Assembly (NCBI RefSeq): GCF_019973615.1
Contig: NZ_AP024238.1
Coordinates: 3,307,989 to 3,371,988, forward strand
Origin: Rhodoferax lithotrophicus
GTDB lineage: Bacteria; Pseudomonadota; Gammaproteobacteria; Burkholderiales; Burkholderiaceae_C
Length of the DNA: 64,000 bases
Reading direction: 5' to 3'
The translations under genes and the position numbers were made by a program. Below, one piece after another: positions 17,923 to 27,016 of this stretch. Each line of letters begins with the position of its first letter. Position 1 is the stretch's first letter. The notes beneath the pieces are model-generated. The model ran no database searches. It saw only the letters and a list, made by a program, of their open reading frames with translations, and was not told the DNA's origin.

Positions 17923-19626
17923 ATGCGTGCCAAAAAATGGTTTTCTACGGCAATTTTTGTAAGTATCACGCTATCGACGATTTTTTCAGCGCTGGGTGTT
18001 CAGGCCTATGAGGTAACAGAAACCGACGTGCGGGAGTCTTACAACTTCAGTGTGGCCATTGCTGAAAAAACGGTTTTTGAGGTCAGCCACATCTTGGTGA
18101 GTGACCAGAAAACAGCCAGTGGTTTGTCTGGCAGGTTGGTTGACGGGGAAAGTTGGGACAGTCTGGCTGAAAATTATTCCACCGACCCAGGTAGCCGCAG
18201 CAAGGGGGGACGTTTGGGGTGGCATTTTTCACGTGATTTCGTTGAACCCTTTGCCAAGGCTGTCAGGGGGCTGAAGCCGGGCACTGTCTCGCGCCCGGTG
18301 CAAACACCTTTTGGCTGGCACTTGATCAAGGTACTGCGCACGCGGCCTTATGTGCCAGCCTCTTTTGACAGCGTTCGAGCCAAGCAGGAAGAGATGTTAA
18401 AGAAGCAGATAGCCTCTATTGAATCAAAGGGTGGAGACAAGGCCTTGCTCAACAACGACATCAGCAAGGCAGCCTTGTCTGCACCCGTGCTGCGCCGACT
18501 CATCGAACTGGGGGCCGATGTCAATAGCACAGGTGCGTCGGGGAGTTCGCCCTTGGCGCTGGCCTGCACACTCGGACTGGTCACCGAGGCGCAAACCTTG
18601 ATCACGGCGGGGGCCGCGGTTGACGTGCCGGATCGTGGGTCTCAGACTCCTTTGCACTTGGCGGCCTTGTCGGACAAGACCGGGGCCATTGCTGCGCTGC
18701 TGCTGCAAAAAGGGGCGACAGTTGGCCGAGAAGACAGCAGCGGGATTGCGCCGATCCACTTTGCTGCCATGGCGGACAACAGCGAAACAATTCGTGTGTT
18801 GCTCAAGGCTGGCGAATTTCCTGATCACCTCTCCAGCGAGAAGATGACACCACTGATGTATGCCGGCAGTACCTCATCACCACGCGCCATCTCTGCATTG
18901 CTGGACTCCGGCGCGGACCCGCTTGCCGTCTGGACCGATCCGCAAAGCAAGGTGCCACTGCAGAAAACAGCACTCGACATGAGCCTGCTGTCCTCTGGCA
19001 ATACGCCGAAATCGGAACAAAGTCTGGAGATGCTTCGCAAAGCGGCAAGCACTGAAGCGCTGAAACGAAGTCGCAACAGTTTCCGGGCTTTCATCAGCCA
19101 GGATAACCAGCGCGTTGAAGTAGGCAAGGGACCCATCTTGCTGAAGAAGAAACCGTTTGCAATCACGTTTGAGGCGGTTGGTGCGCCACGTGTAGCCGCT
19201 GTGGCCATTGACCTTGGCGAAACCACTCGCAACACGGCGGCCGTGCTGGATCGCCTGCAGCCGCAGATGCGTTCTGCCATGCGGGCCATGGCAGAGGAGC
19301 CCAGGGATTCCACCTTGTTTGTGTTCTCGGGGGACGACCCCGAGCCTGGTTTCCAGAGTTGGGGCAACAACGATGAGCGCCCTGATTTTGCAAGCTACAA
19401 GCAGACAGCCACGGGGTATGTCGCCACCCGGCAGATCAACAGTCTGGACGAGATTCCCGTGGGGGATGTGTCGCCAAGCTCCCCCGGACCGGTCACCCAC
19501 AAGCTGGGCCAGGCGAACAGCCTCAAACCAATGCTGCTGGTGCTCTTCATTCCCGAGAGCCTTGGTGTGTTTGAGTATGCGGTCAAGCAGCTGGTCAGTG
19601 GGGAGATTCGCTGGGTCGCCCCATAA
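17923..19626 (+). CDS. Secreted parvulin-type PPIase fused to ankyrin repeats
   Basis: About 567 residues from the ATG at 17923; 17908 or 17893 are also possible. A signal peptide ends near VQAYE. A PpiC/parvulin rotamase domain follows (SHILVSD, then GGRLGWHFSRDFVEPFAKAV and PFGWHLIKV), then four to five ankyrin repeats (PLALACTLG, TPLHLAALSD, APIHFAAMAD, TPLMYAGS), then about 230 residues I cannot assign. Parvulins such as SurA and PrsA fold envelope proteins; ankyrin repeats bind protein partners. The fusion is unusual. A terminator-like hairpin lies downstream at 19755. Confidence 0.8.
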   Translation: MRAKKWFSTAIFVSITLSTIFSALGVQAYEVTETDVRESYNFSVAIAEKTVFEVSHILVSDQKTASGLSGRLVDGESWDSLAENYSTDPGSRSKGGRLGWHFSRDFVEPFAKAVRGLKPGTVSRPVQTPFGWHLIKVLRTRPYVPASFDSVRAKQEEMLKKQIASIESKGGDKALLNNDISKAALSAPVLRRLIELGADVNSTGASGSSPLALACTLGLVTEAQTLITAGAAVDVPDRGSQTPLHLAALSDKTGAIAALLLQKGATVGREDSSGIAPIHFAAMADNSETIRVLLKAGEFPDHLSSEKMTPLMYAGSTSSPRAISALLDSGADPLAVWTDPQSKVPLQKTALDMSLLSSGNTPKSEQSLEMLRKAASTEALKRSRNSFRAFISQDNQRVEVGKGPILLKKKPFAITFEAVGAPRVAAVAIDLGETTRNTAAVLDRLQPQMRSAMRAMAEEPRDSTLFVFSGDDPEPGFQSWGNNDERPDFASYKQTATGYVATRQINSLDEIPVGDVSPSSPGPVTHKLGQANSLKPMLLVLFIPESLGVFEYAVKQLVSGEIRWVAP

Positions 19627-19754
19627 ACCCTGAAGCCAGCTTCTGCCATGGCTGCCAGATCGGCGCACGAACCGTCCCAGGGATTTGATGACATGGCCCT
19701 GTCATCAAGGCTACATATTTAGTCCGCATCATTGACGTTCTCAAGCGTTGGAGC

Positions 19755-19781
19755 CTGCCCTCAAGGGCAGATTCTTTTTTT
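19755..19781 (+). terminator. Rho-independent terminator
   Basis: CTGCCC, a TCAA loop and GGGCAG form a GC-rich hairpin followed by ATTCTTTTTTT. It ends the parvulin-ankyrin transcript 130 bp after its stop, just before the phoX start. Confidence 0.7.
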
Positions 19782-19800
19782 ACTTTTGGAGCGACCGTCA

Positions 19801-21774
19801 ATGAAATCCACCCCTGAAACCTCTCGCCGCCGTGTTCTGCAGATGCTGGCTGGCATGCCCATGTTGCCGCTGGCAGGCACCCTCTCGGCCTCCAGCGTGC
19901 TGTTGACTGCTTGTGGTGGGAGCGACTCTGCCGCCCCCGTGACGGCCGCACCCGCCACCTACAACGGTGTGAGCTTTACCGCCATGGCTGCCCCCAATCT
20001 GAGCAATGCCGCAGCAATGGCCACCACCACGGTGGGCTCCAGCATGACGGTCAACTTCAGTGATGCCAGCAAGCTCGACATCAAACTCACTTACCAACCG
20101 TTCTTCATCACCGGCACCCAGGTGCCTGATGGCAGCGGTGGCACCATCCTGGCTGGCGGCTATTACGACATTTACGGTCAGCCCATCATCGACAACACGG
20201 TGCTGACATCACCACGCCAGTATTTCTCTGACTCACCCGACGGCACCTCGCTGCTGACTGTGGCCAACGCCAAGGTCACGGGGGTCAAGGGCAACACGGT
20301 ATTTGCCGTGGTGCAATTTGAATACACCACCTGGGCACAGGATGGTGTCACCCCCATGTATGGCAAGTTGCCCTCCCCCATCGCGGTACTGACGCTGGAT
20401 CAAGACCCTGTGACCGGCCAATTGAAGCTGGTCAAATACCATAATGTGGACACCTCTGCAGTCAATGGGCTGTGGATCACTTGTGGTGCCAGCCTGTCAC
20501 CTTGGGGCACCCATTTGTCGAGTGAAGAATACGAGCCCAACGCCTTCACCGCCGCCACGGATGCCCAGTTCAAAGCCTTCAGCACCAACCTTTACGGTAG
20601 CGCAACGGCCGCCAACCCTTACAACTACGGTCATCTGCCTGAAGTCACCGTCAATACGGATGGCACCGGCTCAATCAAGAAACATTACTGCCTGGGCCGC
20701 ATCTCGCACGAGTTGGTGCAGGTCATGCCGGACAACCGCACGGTGTTCATGGGCGACGATGCCACCAACAGCGGTTATTTTGTGTTTGTGGCTGACAAGG
20801 AAAAAGACCTGTCGTCAGGCAGTTTGTACGTGGCCAAGGTTGGCGCGGGCTTCAGTCTGGACCCGGCTGCCGCAGCTGCACCCCTGACCTGGATCAAACT
20901 GGGCTCGGCCACCAGTGCTGAAATCAAAAAACTGGCGACCACACTCAAAGCCACCGACATCATGGATGTCAAGACCACCGACCCCCTGGATGCCACCTAC
21001 ACCAAGGTCAACGCCAATGGCAAGACCGAATGGATCAAATTGGTCGCTGGCATGGAAAAAGCAGCCGCCTTCCTGGAAACCCATCGTTACGCTGCGTTGG
21101 TGGGAGCCTCCATGGGTTTCACCAAAATGGAAGGGACAACGGTCAACGTCAAGGACAAAGTGGCTTATTCGGCCCTGCAGAATTGCCAGGCCTCCATGGT
21201 GGCGGGCCACGCCTTGAACACCGTGGGCAATGGCATCAGCATAGCCAAACAATTGGTGGCAGGTGCCGTGATGGCGCTGAACCTTCAAGGGGGCCAACTG
21301 GACGACAAGGGGGCGGCCATCAACAGCGAATGGATGCCAGTGGATACCAAGGCCTTGATCACCGGCGAAGACATCACCGCCGATGCACTGGGCAACACCG
21401 CCAACCCGGACAAGATTGCCAACCCGGACAACCTCAAGTTCTCCGAGAAGATGCGCACGCTCTTTATTGGTGAGGACAGCGGCCAACACGTCAACAACTT
21501 CCTGTGGGCCTACAACATCGACACCAAGGTGTTGTCACGCATCATGTCGATCCCGGCCGGTGGCGAATCAACCGGCCTACACGCGGTGGATGAACTCAAC
21601 GGCTGGACTTACATTATGAGCAACTTCCAGCACCCAGGCGACTGGGGCAGCATCCACGGCGTTGTCAAAGGCACGCTGGACCCACTGATCAAGGCCAACT
21701 ACAACAACAAGGCAGGTGCCGCTGTGGGCTACCTGACGGGCCAAGTGGCGCAGATGAAATTGTCAAAGGCTTGA
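19801..21774 (+). CDS. phoX: PhoX-family phosphatase (DUF839)
   Basis: A 657-residue exported enzyme from the ATG at 19801. The N-terminus has a twin-arginine motif (SRRRVLQMLAG) and a lipobox-like LTAC before GGSDS, so it may be a Tat-exported lipoprotein. PhoX enzymes are Ca/Fe-dependent phosphomonoesterases used in phosphate scavenging. Family cues include DNRTVFMGDDATNSGYF, the DKEKDLSSGSLYVAK stretch and a C-terminal GGESTGLHAVDELNG. No Pho box is evident by eye. A strong hairpin follows at 21823. Confidence 0.87.
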   Translation: MKSTPETSRRRVLQMLAGMPMLPLAGTLSASSVLLTACGGSDSAAPVTAAPATYNGVSFTAMAAPNLSNAAAMATTTVGSSMTVNFSDASKLDIKLTYQPFFITGTQVPDGSGGTILAGGYYDIYGQPIIDNTVLTSPRQYFSDSPDGTSLLTVANAKVTGVKGNTVFAVVQFEYTTWAQDGVTPMYGKLPSPIAVLTLDQDPVTGQLKLVKYHNVDTSAVNGLWITCGASLSPWGTHLSSEEYEPNAFTAATDAQFKAFSTNLYGSATAANPYNYGHLPEVTVNTDGTGSIKKHYCLGRISHELVQVMPDNRTVFMGDDATNSGYFVFVADKEKDLSSGSLYVAKVGAGFSLDPAAAAAPLTWIKLGSATSAEIKKLATTLKATDIMDVKTTDPLDATYTKVNANGKTEWIKLVAGMEKAAAFLETHRYAALVGASMGFTKMEGTTVNVKDKVAYSALQNCQASMVAGHALNTVGNGISIAKQLVAGAVMALNLQGGQLDDKGAAINSEWMPVDTKALITGEDITADALGNTANPDKIANPDNLKFSEKMRTLFIGEDSGQHVNNFLWAYNIDTKVLSRIMSIPAGGESTGLHAVDELNGWTYIMSNFQHPGDWGSIHGVVKGTLDPLIKANYNNKAGAAVGYLTGQVAQMKLSKA

Positions 21775-21822
21775 ACTGGGCGGGCTTGGCTTTCAGCCCA
21801 AGCGCTCACCCGATCTGACTCT

Positions 21823-21850
21823 GGCCCGCTGCCTGCAAAGGCCGCGGGCC
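21823..21850 (+). terminator. Hairpin downstream of phoX, probable terminator
   Basis: A perfect two-part stem: GGCCCGC with GCGGGCC outside, and GCCT with AGGC around a GCAA tetraloop inside. Only a modest T-rich tail follows, so termination efficiency is uncertain. Confidence 0.55.
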
Positions 21851-21928
21851 TTGTCCATTTGACCTTGTTGACCCAGACCTTTTCGGCAGCGGCAACAATG
21901 TCAGGCTTTGAATCTTGAGGTTTCTGCC

Positions 21929-22096
21929 ATGGACAAACACCGTTTTGTTGAGAAAACCAGTTGGCTACGCCCTTACACCCGCTGGGCCACCCGGTTTTCT
22001 CTGAATGCGCCGCGCTGGCTGCCGGGTGTGCTGCGCAACGCGCCGCTCAAGTTGTCATCCCTGGTGCTGCGCGGCTACCACCGGGCCTTGCGCTGA
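21929..22096 (+). CDS. Small basic protein of unknown function
   Basis: A 55-residue open frame from the ATG at 21929 with a GAGG element 8 bp upstream. It is rich in Arg, Trp and Leu (KTSWLRPYTRWATRFSLNAP) with predicted amphipathic helices. It overlaps nothing and its reading frame fills the gap before the convergent ZIP gene. It could be a real small protein or a chance frame. Confidence 0.4.
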   Translation: MDKHRFVEKTSWLRPYTRWATRFSLNAPRWLPGVLRNAPLKLSSLVLRGYHRALR

Positions 22097-22125
22097 GCGG
22101 GTTTGACAGCAGTCTGGGCGCTGCG

Positions 22126-22845
22126 TCACTGCCCCATCAACTGGATACACCAGAACGTCAGGAAACCACCAAACAGCACCAGTGTTGAGACGGGTTTTTC
22201 TTCCACCTCGTGTGCTTCCATCAGCAACTCTTCGGTGACCAGGTACAGCAAAGCGGCTGCACTGAAGGCCAGGGTGCCACCAATCACCGCATGGGATGCC
22301 CCCGCCAGCAAAATACTGCCCAGCACAGAAAACACCAGAACGGTCAGGCCCAGTGCGCCTGAAATGATGACAATGCGTCGGCCCTGGGTGGCGCTCGAAG
22401 CCAATGCCAGGCCCAAAAACAGCAATTCAACCGACAGTCCCAAAGCCAGAATGGTGCCAGTTTCACCTCCTGCCGCAAAACCTGCGCCGATGATGAAGCC
22501 GTCAGTAGCCACGTCGATAAAGGTGGCCAGCAGCAGGCCGGTGCTCAAGCCCGTGGCGGTACCTGACAAGCTGGCGCGGTGCTCCAGCTTCATCGTCCAC
22601 AACTTCAAGCCATACATGAACAAACTGCCCAGCGCAAAACAAGCCACCAGAACCAGGCCAGGAGCATGTTCACGGCTAATCTCCGGCAGCAGTTCAACGG
22701 CCAGTGCCGCCAGCACCACACCCGCAGCAAAGTGCTGAATCAGACTGCGGGTCTGGTGGTTGGGGGTCCAAAAGGCGGCAAGCACACCGCCGCCAAGGGC
22801 CACGAAGGCGGGTATCGCCATGATCAGCAGGTTATGGGTATTCAT
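22126..22845 (-). CDS. ZIP-family metal transporter
   Basis: About 239 residues from the ATG at 22845; the frame is open to 22866. Seven to eight membrane helices carry the ZIP-type motifs HFAAGVVLAALAVELLPE and DVATDGFIIGAGFAAG, with a late EELLMEAHE. ZIP proteins import Zn, Mn or Fe. The neighbouring gene encodes a small secreted protein with a His/Asp-rich tail, suggesting that the pair handles a divalent metal together. Confidence 0.82.
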   Translation of the reverse strand: MNTHNLLIMAIPAFVALGGGVLAAFWTPNHQTRSLIQHFAAGVVLAALAVELLPEISREHAPGLVLVACFALGSLFMYGLKLWTMKLEHRASLSGTATGLSTGLLLATFIDVATDGFIIGAGFAAGGETGTILALGLSVELLFLGLALASSATQGRRIVIISGALGLTVLVFSVLGSILLAGASHAVIGGTLAFSAAALLYLVTEELLMEAHEVEEKPVSTLVLFGGFLTFWCIQLMGQ

Positions 22846-22881
22846 CAAAAACATCAGTTGAAACAATAGGGTAATGAACGC

Positions 22882-23166
22882 TCAGTCATCATGGTCGTGG
22901 TGCTCGTTGTTGTGCGAACGATACGACTCTGGTGGAGGCAGTGGCTTGTCGCCATAAGCTGCCCGGTACACCTCTGCGGAGGTAAATTGACAGTCGTTGC
23001 GCAAGGAAATTTTTTGCAGCAGCTCGGTACTGCTCGTGACGGCCAAACCTTTGACCGCCATGATTTCCTCGCGGATCTGATCACACGTCTGTACGGGTGC
23101 CTCGGCGGCATGGGCTCCCATGGCCAACATGACCAGAAGCCCAAAAACCGGGCGTTGTTTTTGCAT
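22882..23166 (-). CDS. Small secreted protein with His/Asp-rich C-terminus
   Basis: A 94-residue protein with a signal peptide ending AHAAEA (about residue 22). Two Cys (CDQIREEI and NDCQF) could form a disulfide in the periplasm. The tail ends HNNEHHDHDD, a likely metal-binding segment. It is transcribed just before the ZIP transporter gene (37-bp gap), so a role in metal binding or delivery is plausible. No family is recognised. Confidence 0.65.
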   Translation of the reverse strand: MQKQRPVFGLLVMLAMGAHAAEAPVQTCDQIREEIMAVKGLAVTSSTELLQKISLRNDCQFTSAEVYRAAYGDKPLPPPESYRSHNNEHHDHDD

Positions 23167-23245
23167 GGGGTGCCTTTTTATTCACGTGGGACTCAGCCAG
23201 GGTTGCGGTTCAGATGATGCATCGTCAGCCCTGGACTCCAGTCTC

Positions 23246-23270
23246 AAAAAAACCCCGGCTTTTGCCAGGG
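23246..23270 (-). terminator. Rho-independent terminator of the cytochrome peroxidase gene
   Basis: On the minus strand CCCTGGC-AAAA-GCCGGGG is followed by seven T. It begins only a few bases after the stop codon at 23278. Confidence 0.8.
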
Positions 23271-23277
23271 CGGAAGA

Positions 23278-24273
23278 TCACTTGGCTGCAAACGGTTGCG
23301 GCTTGGGTGTGCTGTCGGTAGACGGCGGCAAGGCTGGCAGTTTGAAATTGGGCTGGTCGCCGGTGAGAGTCTTCAAAAAGGCCACGATTTTGGCGTTTTC
23401 TTCGTCGCTGAATTTCTTGCCTAACTGCAGGCGACCCATGGTGTCCACCGCCTCGGTCAAGGTGTTGACCGCACCGTCATGGAAATACGGGTAAGTCATT
23501 TCCACATTACGCAGCGTTGGCACTTTGAAGTTGAACCGGTCCGCATCCTTGCCAGTCACCGCAAAGCGGCCTTCAGCCGGGCTGGAGGCCTTGTAAGGGG
23601 CCACCACCCCCATCTTTTGGTAAGAGTTGCCCCCTACCGCCGGGCCGTTATGGCAGGCCACACAACCACTGTCCTTGAAGAGTTTGTAGCCCGCCAGCTC
23701 ATTGGCAGACAGCGCCTTTTTGTCACCTGCCAGCCACTTGTCAAAACGGGCGTTGGGGGTGACCAGGGTTTCTTCAAACGCCGCAATCGCCTTGGTGACC
23801 TGCGCAATAGCGATTTTTTCAGTACCAAAAGACTTCTTGAAGTCGGCCACATAGGCGGGAATGGATTGCAACACCTCAACTGCCAGCGCATGGGTCGAGC
23901 CCATTTCGCCCGGGTTGTCGATAGGGCCGCCCGCCTGCGCCTGCAAGTCCTTGGCGCGACCGTCCCAGAACTGGGCAATGTTCAGGCTGGCATTGAGCAC
24001 GGTGGGCGCATTGATCGGCCCCTGGTTCCAGTTGTGACCGATCGAGGTTTTCAGATTGTCCGTACCACCCATGGACAGGTTGTGACAAGAGTTGCAGGAG
24101 ATAAAGCCGGATTTGGACAGCCGTGGGTCAAAAAACAGCTTTTTACCCAGCTCCACCAGCGCCGGGTCAGTGACCTTGGCGACCTTGATCGGCTGAATGG
24201 GTTCGTTGACTGCCGCCCAGGTGACACTGGTGCCCGCCAAGGCAAGACTTGTGACAAGAATACGTATTTTCAT
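23278..24273 (-). CDS. Di-haem cytochrome c peroxidase
   Basis: A 331-residue periplasmic protein with a signal peptide (ends VTWAAVNE). Two haem-binding motifs, CNSCH (near residue 59) and CVACH (near 207), place it in the CcpA/MauG superfamily; it reduces hydrogen peroxide with electrons from small cytochromes. FDPRLSKSGFISCNSCHN and FKVPTLRNVEMTYPYFHDG are family landmarks. Length is normal. A Rho-independent terminator follows directly. Confidence 0.93.
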   Translation of the reverse strand: MKIRILVTSLALAGTSVTWAAVNEPIQPIKVAKVTDPALVELGKKLFFDPRLSKSGFISCNSCHNLSMGGTDNLKTSIGHNWNQGPINAPTVLNASLNIAQFWDGRAKDLQAQAGGPIDNPGEMGSTHALAVEVLQSIPAYVADFKKSFGTEKIAIAQVTKAIAAFEETLVTPNARFDKWLAGDKKALSANELAGYKLFKDSGCVACHNGPAVGGNSYQKMGVVAPYKASSPAEGRFAVTGKDADRFNFKVPTLRNVEMTYPYFHDGAVNTLTEAVDTMGRLQLGKKFSDEENAKIVAFLKTLTGDQPNFKLPALPPSTDSTPKPQPFAAK

Positions 24274-24499
24274 GGTTAACCTCTCTGATTGAATTGAAAA
24301 ACTAGTGAAAACCAGAATTGACTTTACGCACCTGTTCTTATCAATTTCTTAAGGATTTCTTATGGCGTGTACCGTATGACGACCAGATCGCGGGCCCAGA
24401 TACACAAAACCAGCTCCACTTTGTCCATTTCCAAATCTTTCGGCCCAGGGGCGACGTGGCAGGCCGTGCGTTGTCATACCCTGCCAGGAATGTTGGATG

Positions 24500-24552
24500 T
24501 TCCGTTCGGGCTGAGCCGGTCGTTGCCCTTCGGCAAGCTCCCGGTGAACGGT
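24500..24552. repeat. Short widespread intergenic repeat (CCGTTCGGGCTGAGC type)
   Basis: TTCCGTTCGGGCTGAGCCGG then CCCTTCGGCAAGCTC. The CCGTTCGGGCTGAGCC core is a common intergenic sequence in many beta- and gammaproteobacteria, from memory. It lies between the peroxidase and the channel remnant. Confidence 0.45.
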
Positions 24553-24558
24553 TGCAAC

Positions 24559-24999
24559 TTAATCGGGCCGAACCAACAAGGCCAACGCAATCACCAAACC
24601 GCTGGCCATCAGATACACACCCAACGACAAACCGCCACCCCACCGGTCAGCCTTGACCGAGGCCGCCATATGCGTTGCATCTTCATGGCCGAGTTTGGTG
24701 ATGTAGATCAGCAGCGCCATGACGGCAATGCCATCCACATAAGCGTACGGATAAAGGGTGTCGAGCAGGGTCAGGTACTCCACGGTCGGCAGGTCTTCAC
24801 CCACCGTGATCAGCAGAATAGGCAACACGTTTTTCACAATCGCATTGATGATCGGGCGTGTGACCCGCAACTCAATGGATACGCGGGAATAGGTGCTGCC
24901 TTGAGCCACCCGTGTCTCACCAAAATTGGTCAGATGGATGTAGTCGTTACTTTGCATCGTGGGTGGTTTGTACTGGAATCCGCGATCCAAATCCAGCAT
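24559..24999 (-). pseudogene. Probable remnant of a pentameric ligand-gated ion channel
   Basis: A 146-residue frame. Residues 37-65 (TYSRVSIELRVTRPII, NVLPILLIT) resemble the pre-M1/M1 segment of prokaryotic Cys-loop channels, and EYLTLLDTLYPYAYVDGIAVM resembles the approach to M4. The extracellular ligand domain and most of M2-M3 are absent. An in-frame stop lies two codons before the ATG, so the gene is probably a deletion remnant. The alternative is an unrelated small membrane protein. Checking needs a profile search against Neur_chan families. Confidence 0.4.
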
Positions 25000-25092
25000 G
25001 GCTTAATCAAAGGCAACTGCAGTGGGTGAGAACACACCTTTGACCGAGCGCCAGCCAAGCCGTGAAGTTGAGCGACTGTGTGCACATCACGC

Positions 25093-26010
25093 CTATCGCG
25101 TCACGACAAACTCCAGCCCGGCACACACCGCCGCCACCTGCGCGGCAATACATTGCGCTGGCGTAGCGCGGGCGCTGTCGGGGTAGACCTCGGTGGTGCT
25201 GGTGTAGCGCGCACCGGTGATGCCCGCACACAGGCCCAGCGCCTGCATGGCGTATTCGATGACCCCCTGCGCCACCAGCGGTGAGCCAATGATGCCGCCC
25301 TGCGCGTCCGCCGGGGCGATGTGCGTGACCTGCTGCACCGCCTGAATGATGGTCCGCTGGAACGCGGGCTGGGGATTGGCCGCATCGTCCACCAGGTAGA
25401 AGCCATCGGGGATGCTGTGGGACTCAAAGGGTTTGCCGTCACGTGCGGCCAGGACAGGCATGAATTCAGAGGCATCCGTGTTGGTGGTTTCGTGTAAGTC
25501 GATGTGGGCTACAAACTGCCCGCGCCAAGGTGCCACCAGGCGCATCAAGGCGGCAGACTCCTGCGCCGGACTGCCTGCGCGAAAAGAACGGTTGGGGTCG
25601 ATGGCATCAAAGTTCCAACGCTGGATGTGCTCATAGCCCCAGGGGCTGACACAGGGAGCCACCAGCAGGTTGACCCGGCCCGCATACCTTGCGGCCTGTT
25701 CCTCCACAAAACACAGTGCACCGTGTACGCCACTGGTTTCGTAGCCATGTACACCGCCAGTCACCAGCACGGTGGGCAAATCGGGTTGCCAGTGGGGGCT
25801 GCGGATGGCCATCAACGGGAAGTGTTCATCGGCATAGGCGACCTCGCCGTAGGTAGCCACGTCAAAGCGCTCGTGCAGGTGTTCGATGCGACGGAGCACC
25901 TCATCGGCGTAGCTGCGCTGGCGCACCTGGCGCGCCCGCCATTGCGCCAGCTCTGCCGGCCCCCAAGGTTGACCTGCGGTGCCGATAGGGTAGAAATGGG
26001 CTTGATTCAT
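25093..26010 (-). CDS. M14-family metallocarboxypeptidase-like protein
   Basis: A 305-residue protein. The zinc ligands are HxxE in GGVHGYETSG (near residue 89) and the later His in HIDLHETT (near 172). The fold matches M14 peptidases/succinylglutamate desuccinylase-like enzymes, and no signal peptide is visible, so it should act in the cytosol on small peptides or amides. Residues FDAIDPNRSF give the substrate-binding Asn-Arg pair typical of the family. Confidence 0.82.
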   Translation of the reverse strand: MNQAHFYPIGTAGQPWGPAELAQWRARQVRQRSYADEVLRRIEHLHERFDVATYGEVAYADEHFPLMAIRSPHWQPDLPTVLVTGGVHGYETSGVHGALCFVEEQAARYAGRVNLLVAPCVSPWGYEHIQRWNFDAIDPNRSFRAGSPAQESAALMRLVAPWRGQFVAHIDLHETTNTDASEFMPVLAARDGKPFESHSIPDGFYLVDDAANPQPAFQRTIIQAVQQVTHIAPADAQGGIIGSPLVAQGVIEYAMQALGLCAGITGARYTSTTEVYPDSARATPAQCIAAQVAAVCAGLEFVVTR

Positions 26011-26077
26011 GGGATGTTGGTTAGGTTGGCAGTCATGCTGAGTGAACTTGTTCTGGCTTGATCGTACAAACTTTTTT

Positions 26078-26135
26078 GCTATTAATAATATAGCTATTTA
26101 CGCATGCTTCATAAGGACTGGAGGCCAATTACCCT
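26078..26135 (+). repeat. Dispersed intergenic repeat, diverged copy
   Basis: ATATAGCTATTTACGCATGC then ATAAGGACTGGAGGCCAATT. It preserves TAGCTA, ACGC, ATAAG and the GAGGCCAATT end. It sits between the M14 gene and the divergent GST gene. Confidence 0.65.
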
Positions 26136-26237
26136 TGAATTCAAACAACCACTGCCACCCACCTAGAATCCGCAGAGTATGCGGGCGGCCCCGCTACCTG
26201 GAGTCTTTGCGCCTCAACACCCTTTAAGGAAACCACC

Positions 26238-26861
26238 ATGAGCCAACTCACACTCACCTATTTCGACATCCACGGCGGCCGCGGCGAGCCTGCGCGTCTG
26301 GCCCTGCACATTGGCGGCCTACCATTTGAGGACAAACGCTTTGCTTTTGCCGACTTTGCCGAGGTGCGCAAGTCCACCCCTTTGAACCAGGTACCCACCT
26401 TGCACGTGGATGGCGTACAGATCACCCAGAGTGATGCCATCACCCGCTACGTCGGCAAACTGGCAGGTCTGTACCCCATCGATGCGCTTCAGGCCCTGTT
26501 GTGCGACGAGGTGCTGAGCGCGGTGGAGGATGCCAACGTCAAAATCGGCACCACCTTCGGTCTGACCGGTGATACCCTCAAGGAGGCACGCACCGCCTTG
26601 GTGAAGGGCCCTCTGCCGCTGTATCTGGGCTGGCTGCAAACACAACTGCAAGCCCACGGCGGTGAGTACTTTGCCGACCAACGCCTCACCATTGCCGACC
26701 TGAAAGTATTTGTGTTTGTCACCAGCCTCAATTCCGGGCGTATGGATCATGTGCCCACGGATCTGGTGGAAAAAGTCGCTCCACTGCTGAACACCCATTG
26801 CCAACGTATTGCCCAGAACCCGGCAGTGGTGGCGTACTACGCCAAGTTCAACGCCCCATGA
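26238..26861 (+). CDS. Glutathione S-transferase
   Basis: A 207-residue cytosolic enzyme behind AAGGAAA. The thioredoxin-like N-domain starts LTYFDIHGGRGEPARLALH, with Tyr7/Tyr-region catalytic residue and the glutathione-binding NQVPTLHVDG and QSDAITRYVG motifs. The helical C-domain is complete (LTIADLKVFVF). It most resembles sigma/prostaglandin-synthase-like GSTs. It conjugates glutathione to electrophiles. Confidence 0.92.
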   Translation: MSQLTLTYFDIHGGRGEPARLALHIGGLPFEDKRFAFADFAEVRKSTPLNQVPTLHVDGVQITQSDAITRYVGKLAGLYPIDALQALLCDEVLSAVEDANVKIGTTFGLTGDTLKEARTALVKGPLPLYLGWLQTQLQAHGGEYFADQRLTIADLKVFVFVTSLNSGRMDHVPTDLVEKVAPLLNTHCQRIAQNPAVVAYYAKFNAP

Positions 26862-27016
26862 AGCCAGAGGCTGCGTAAGTGGTGTTGCGCCGCTGTGTCG
26901 GACAACGTGCCGTTCAGGCCGACATGAACACAGCCATGTGTCATGTCACTTGAACTTCTGCACCGTAGCACGATCACAAAGCTAAACTTTTACTTTGCTT
27001 TCAACCCGCAACCTCC

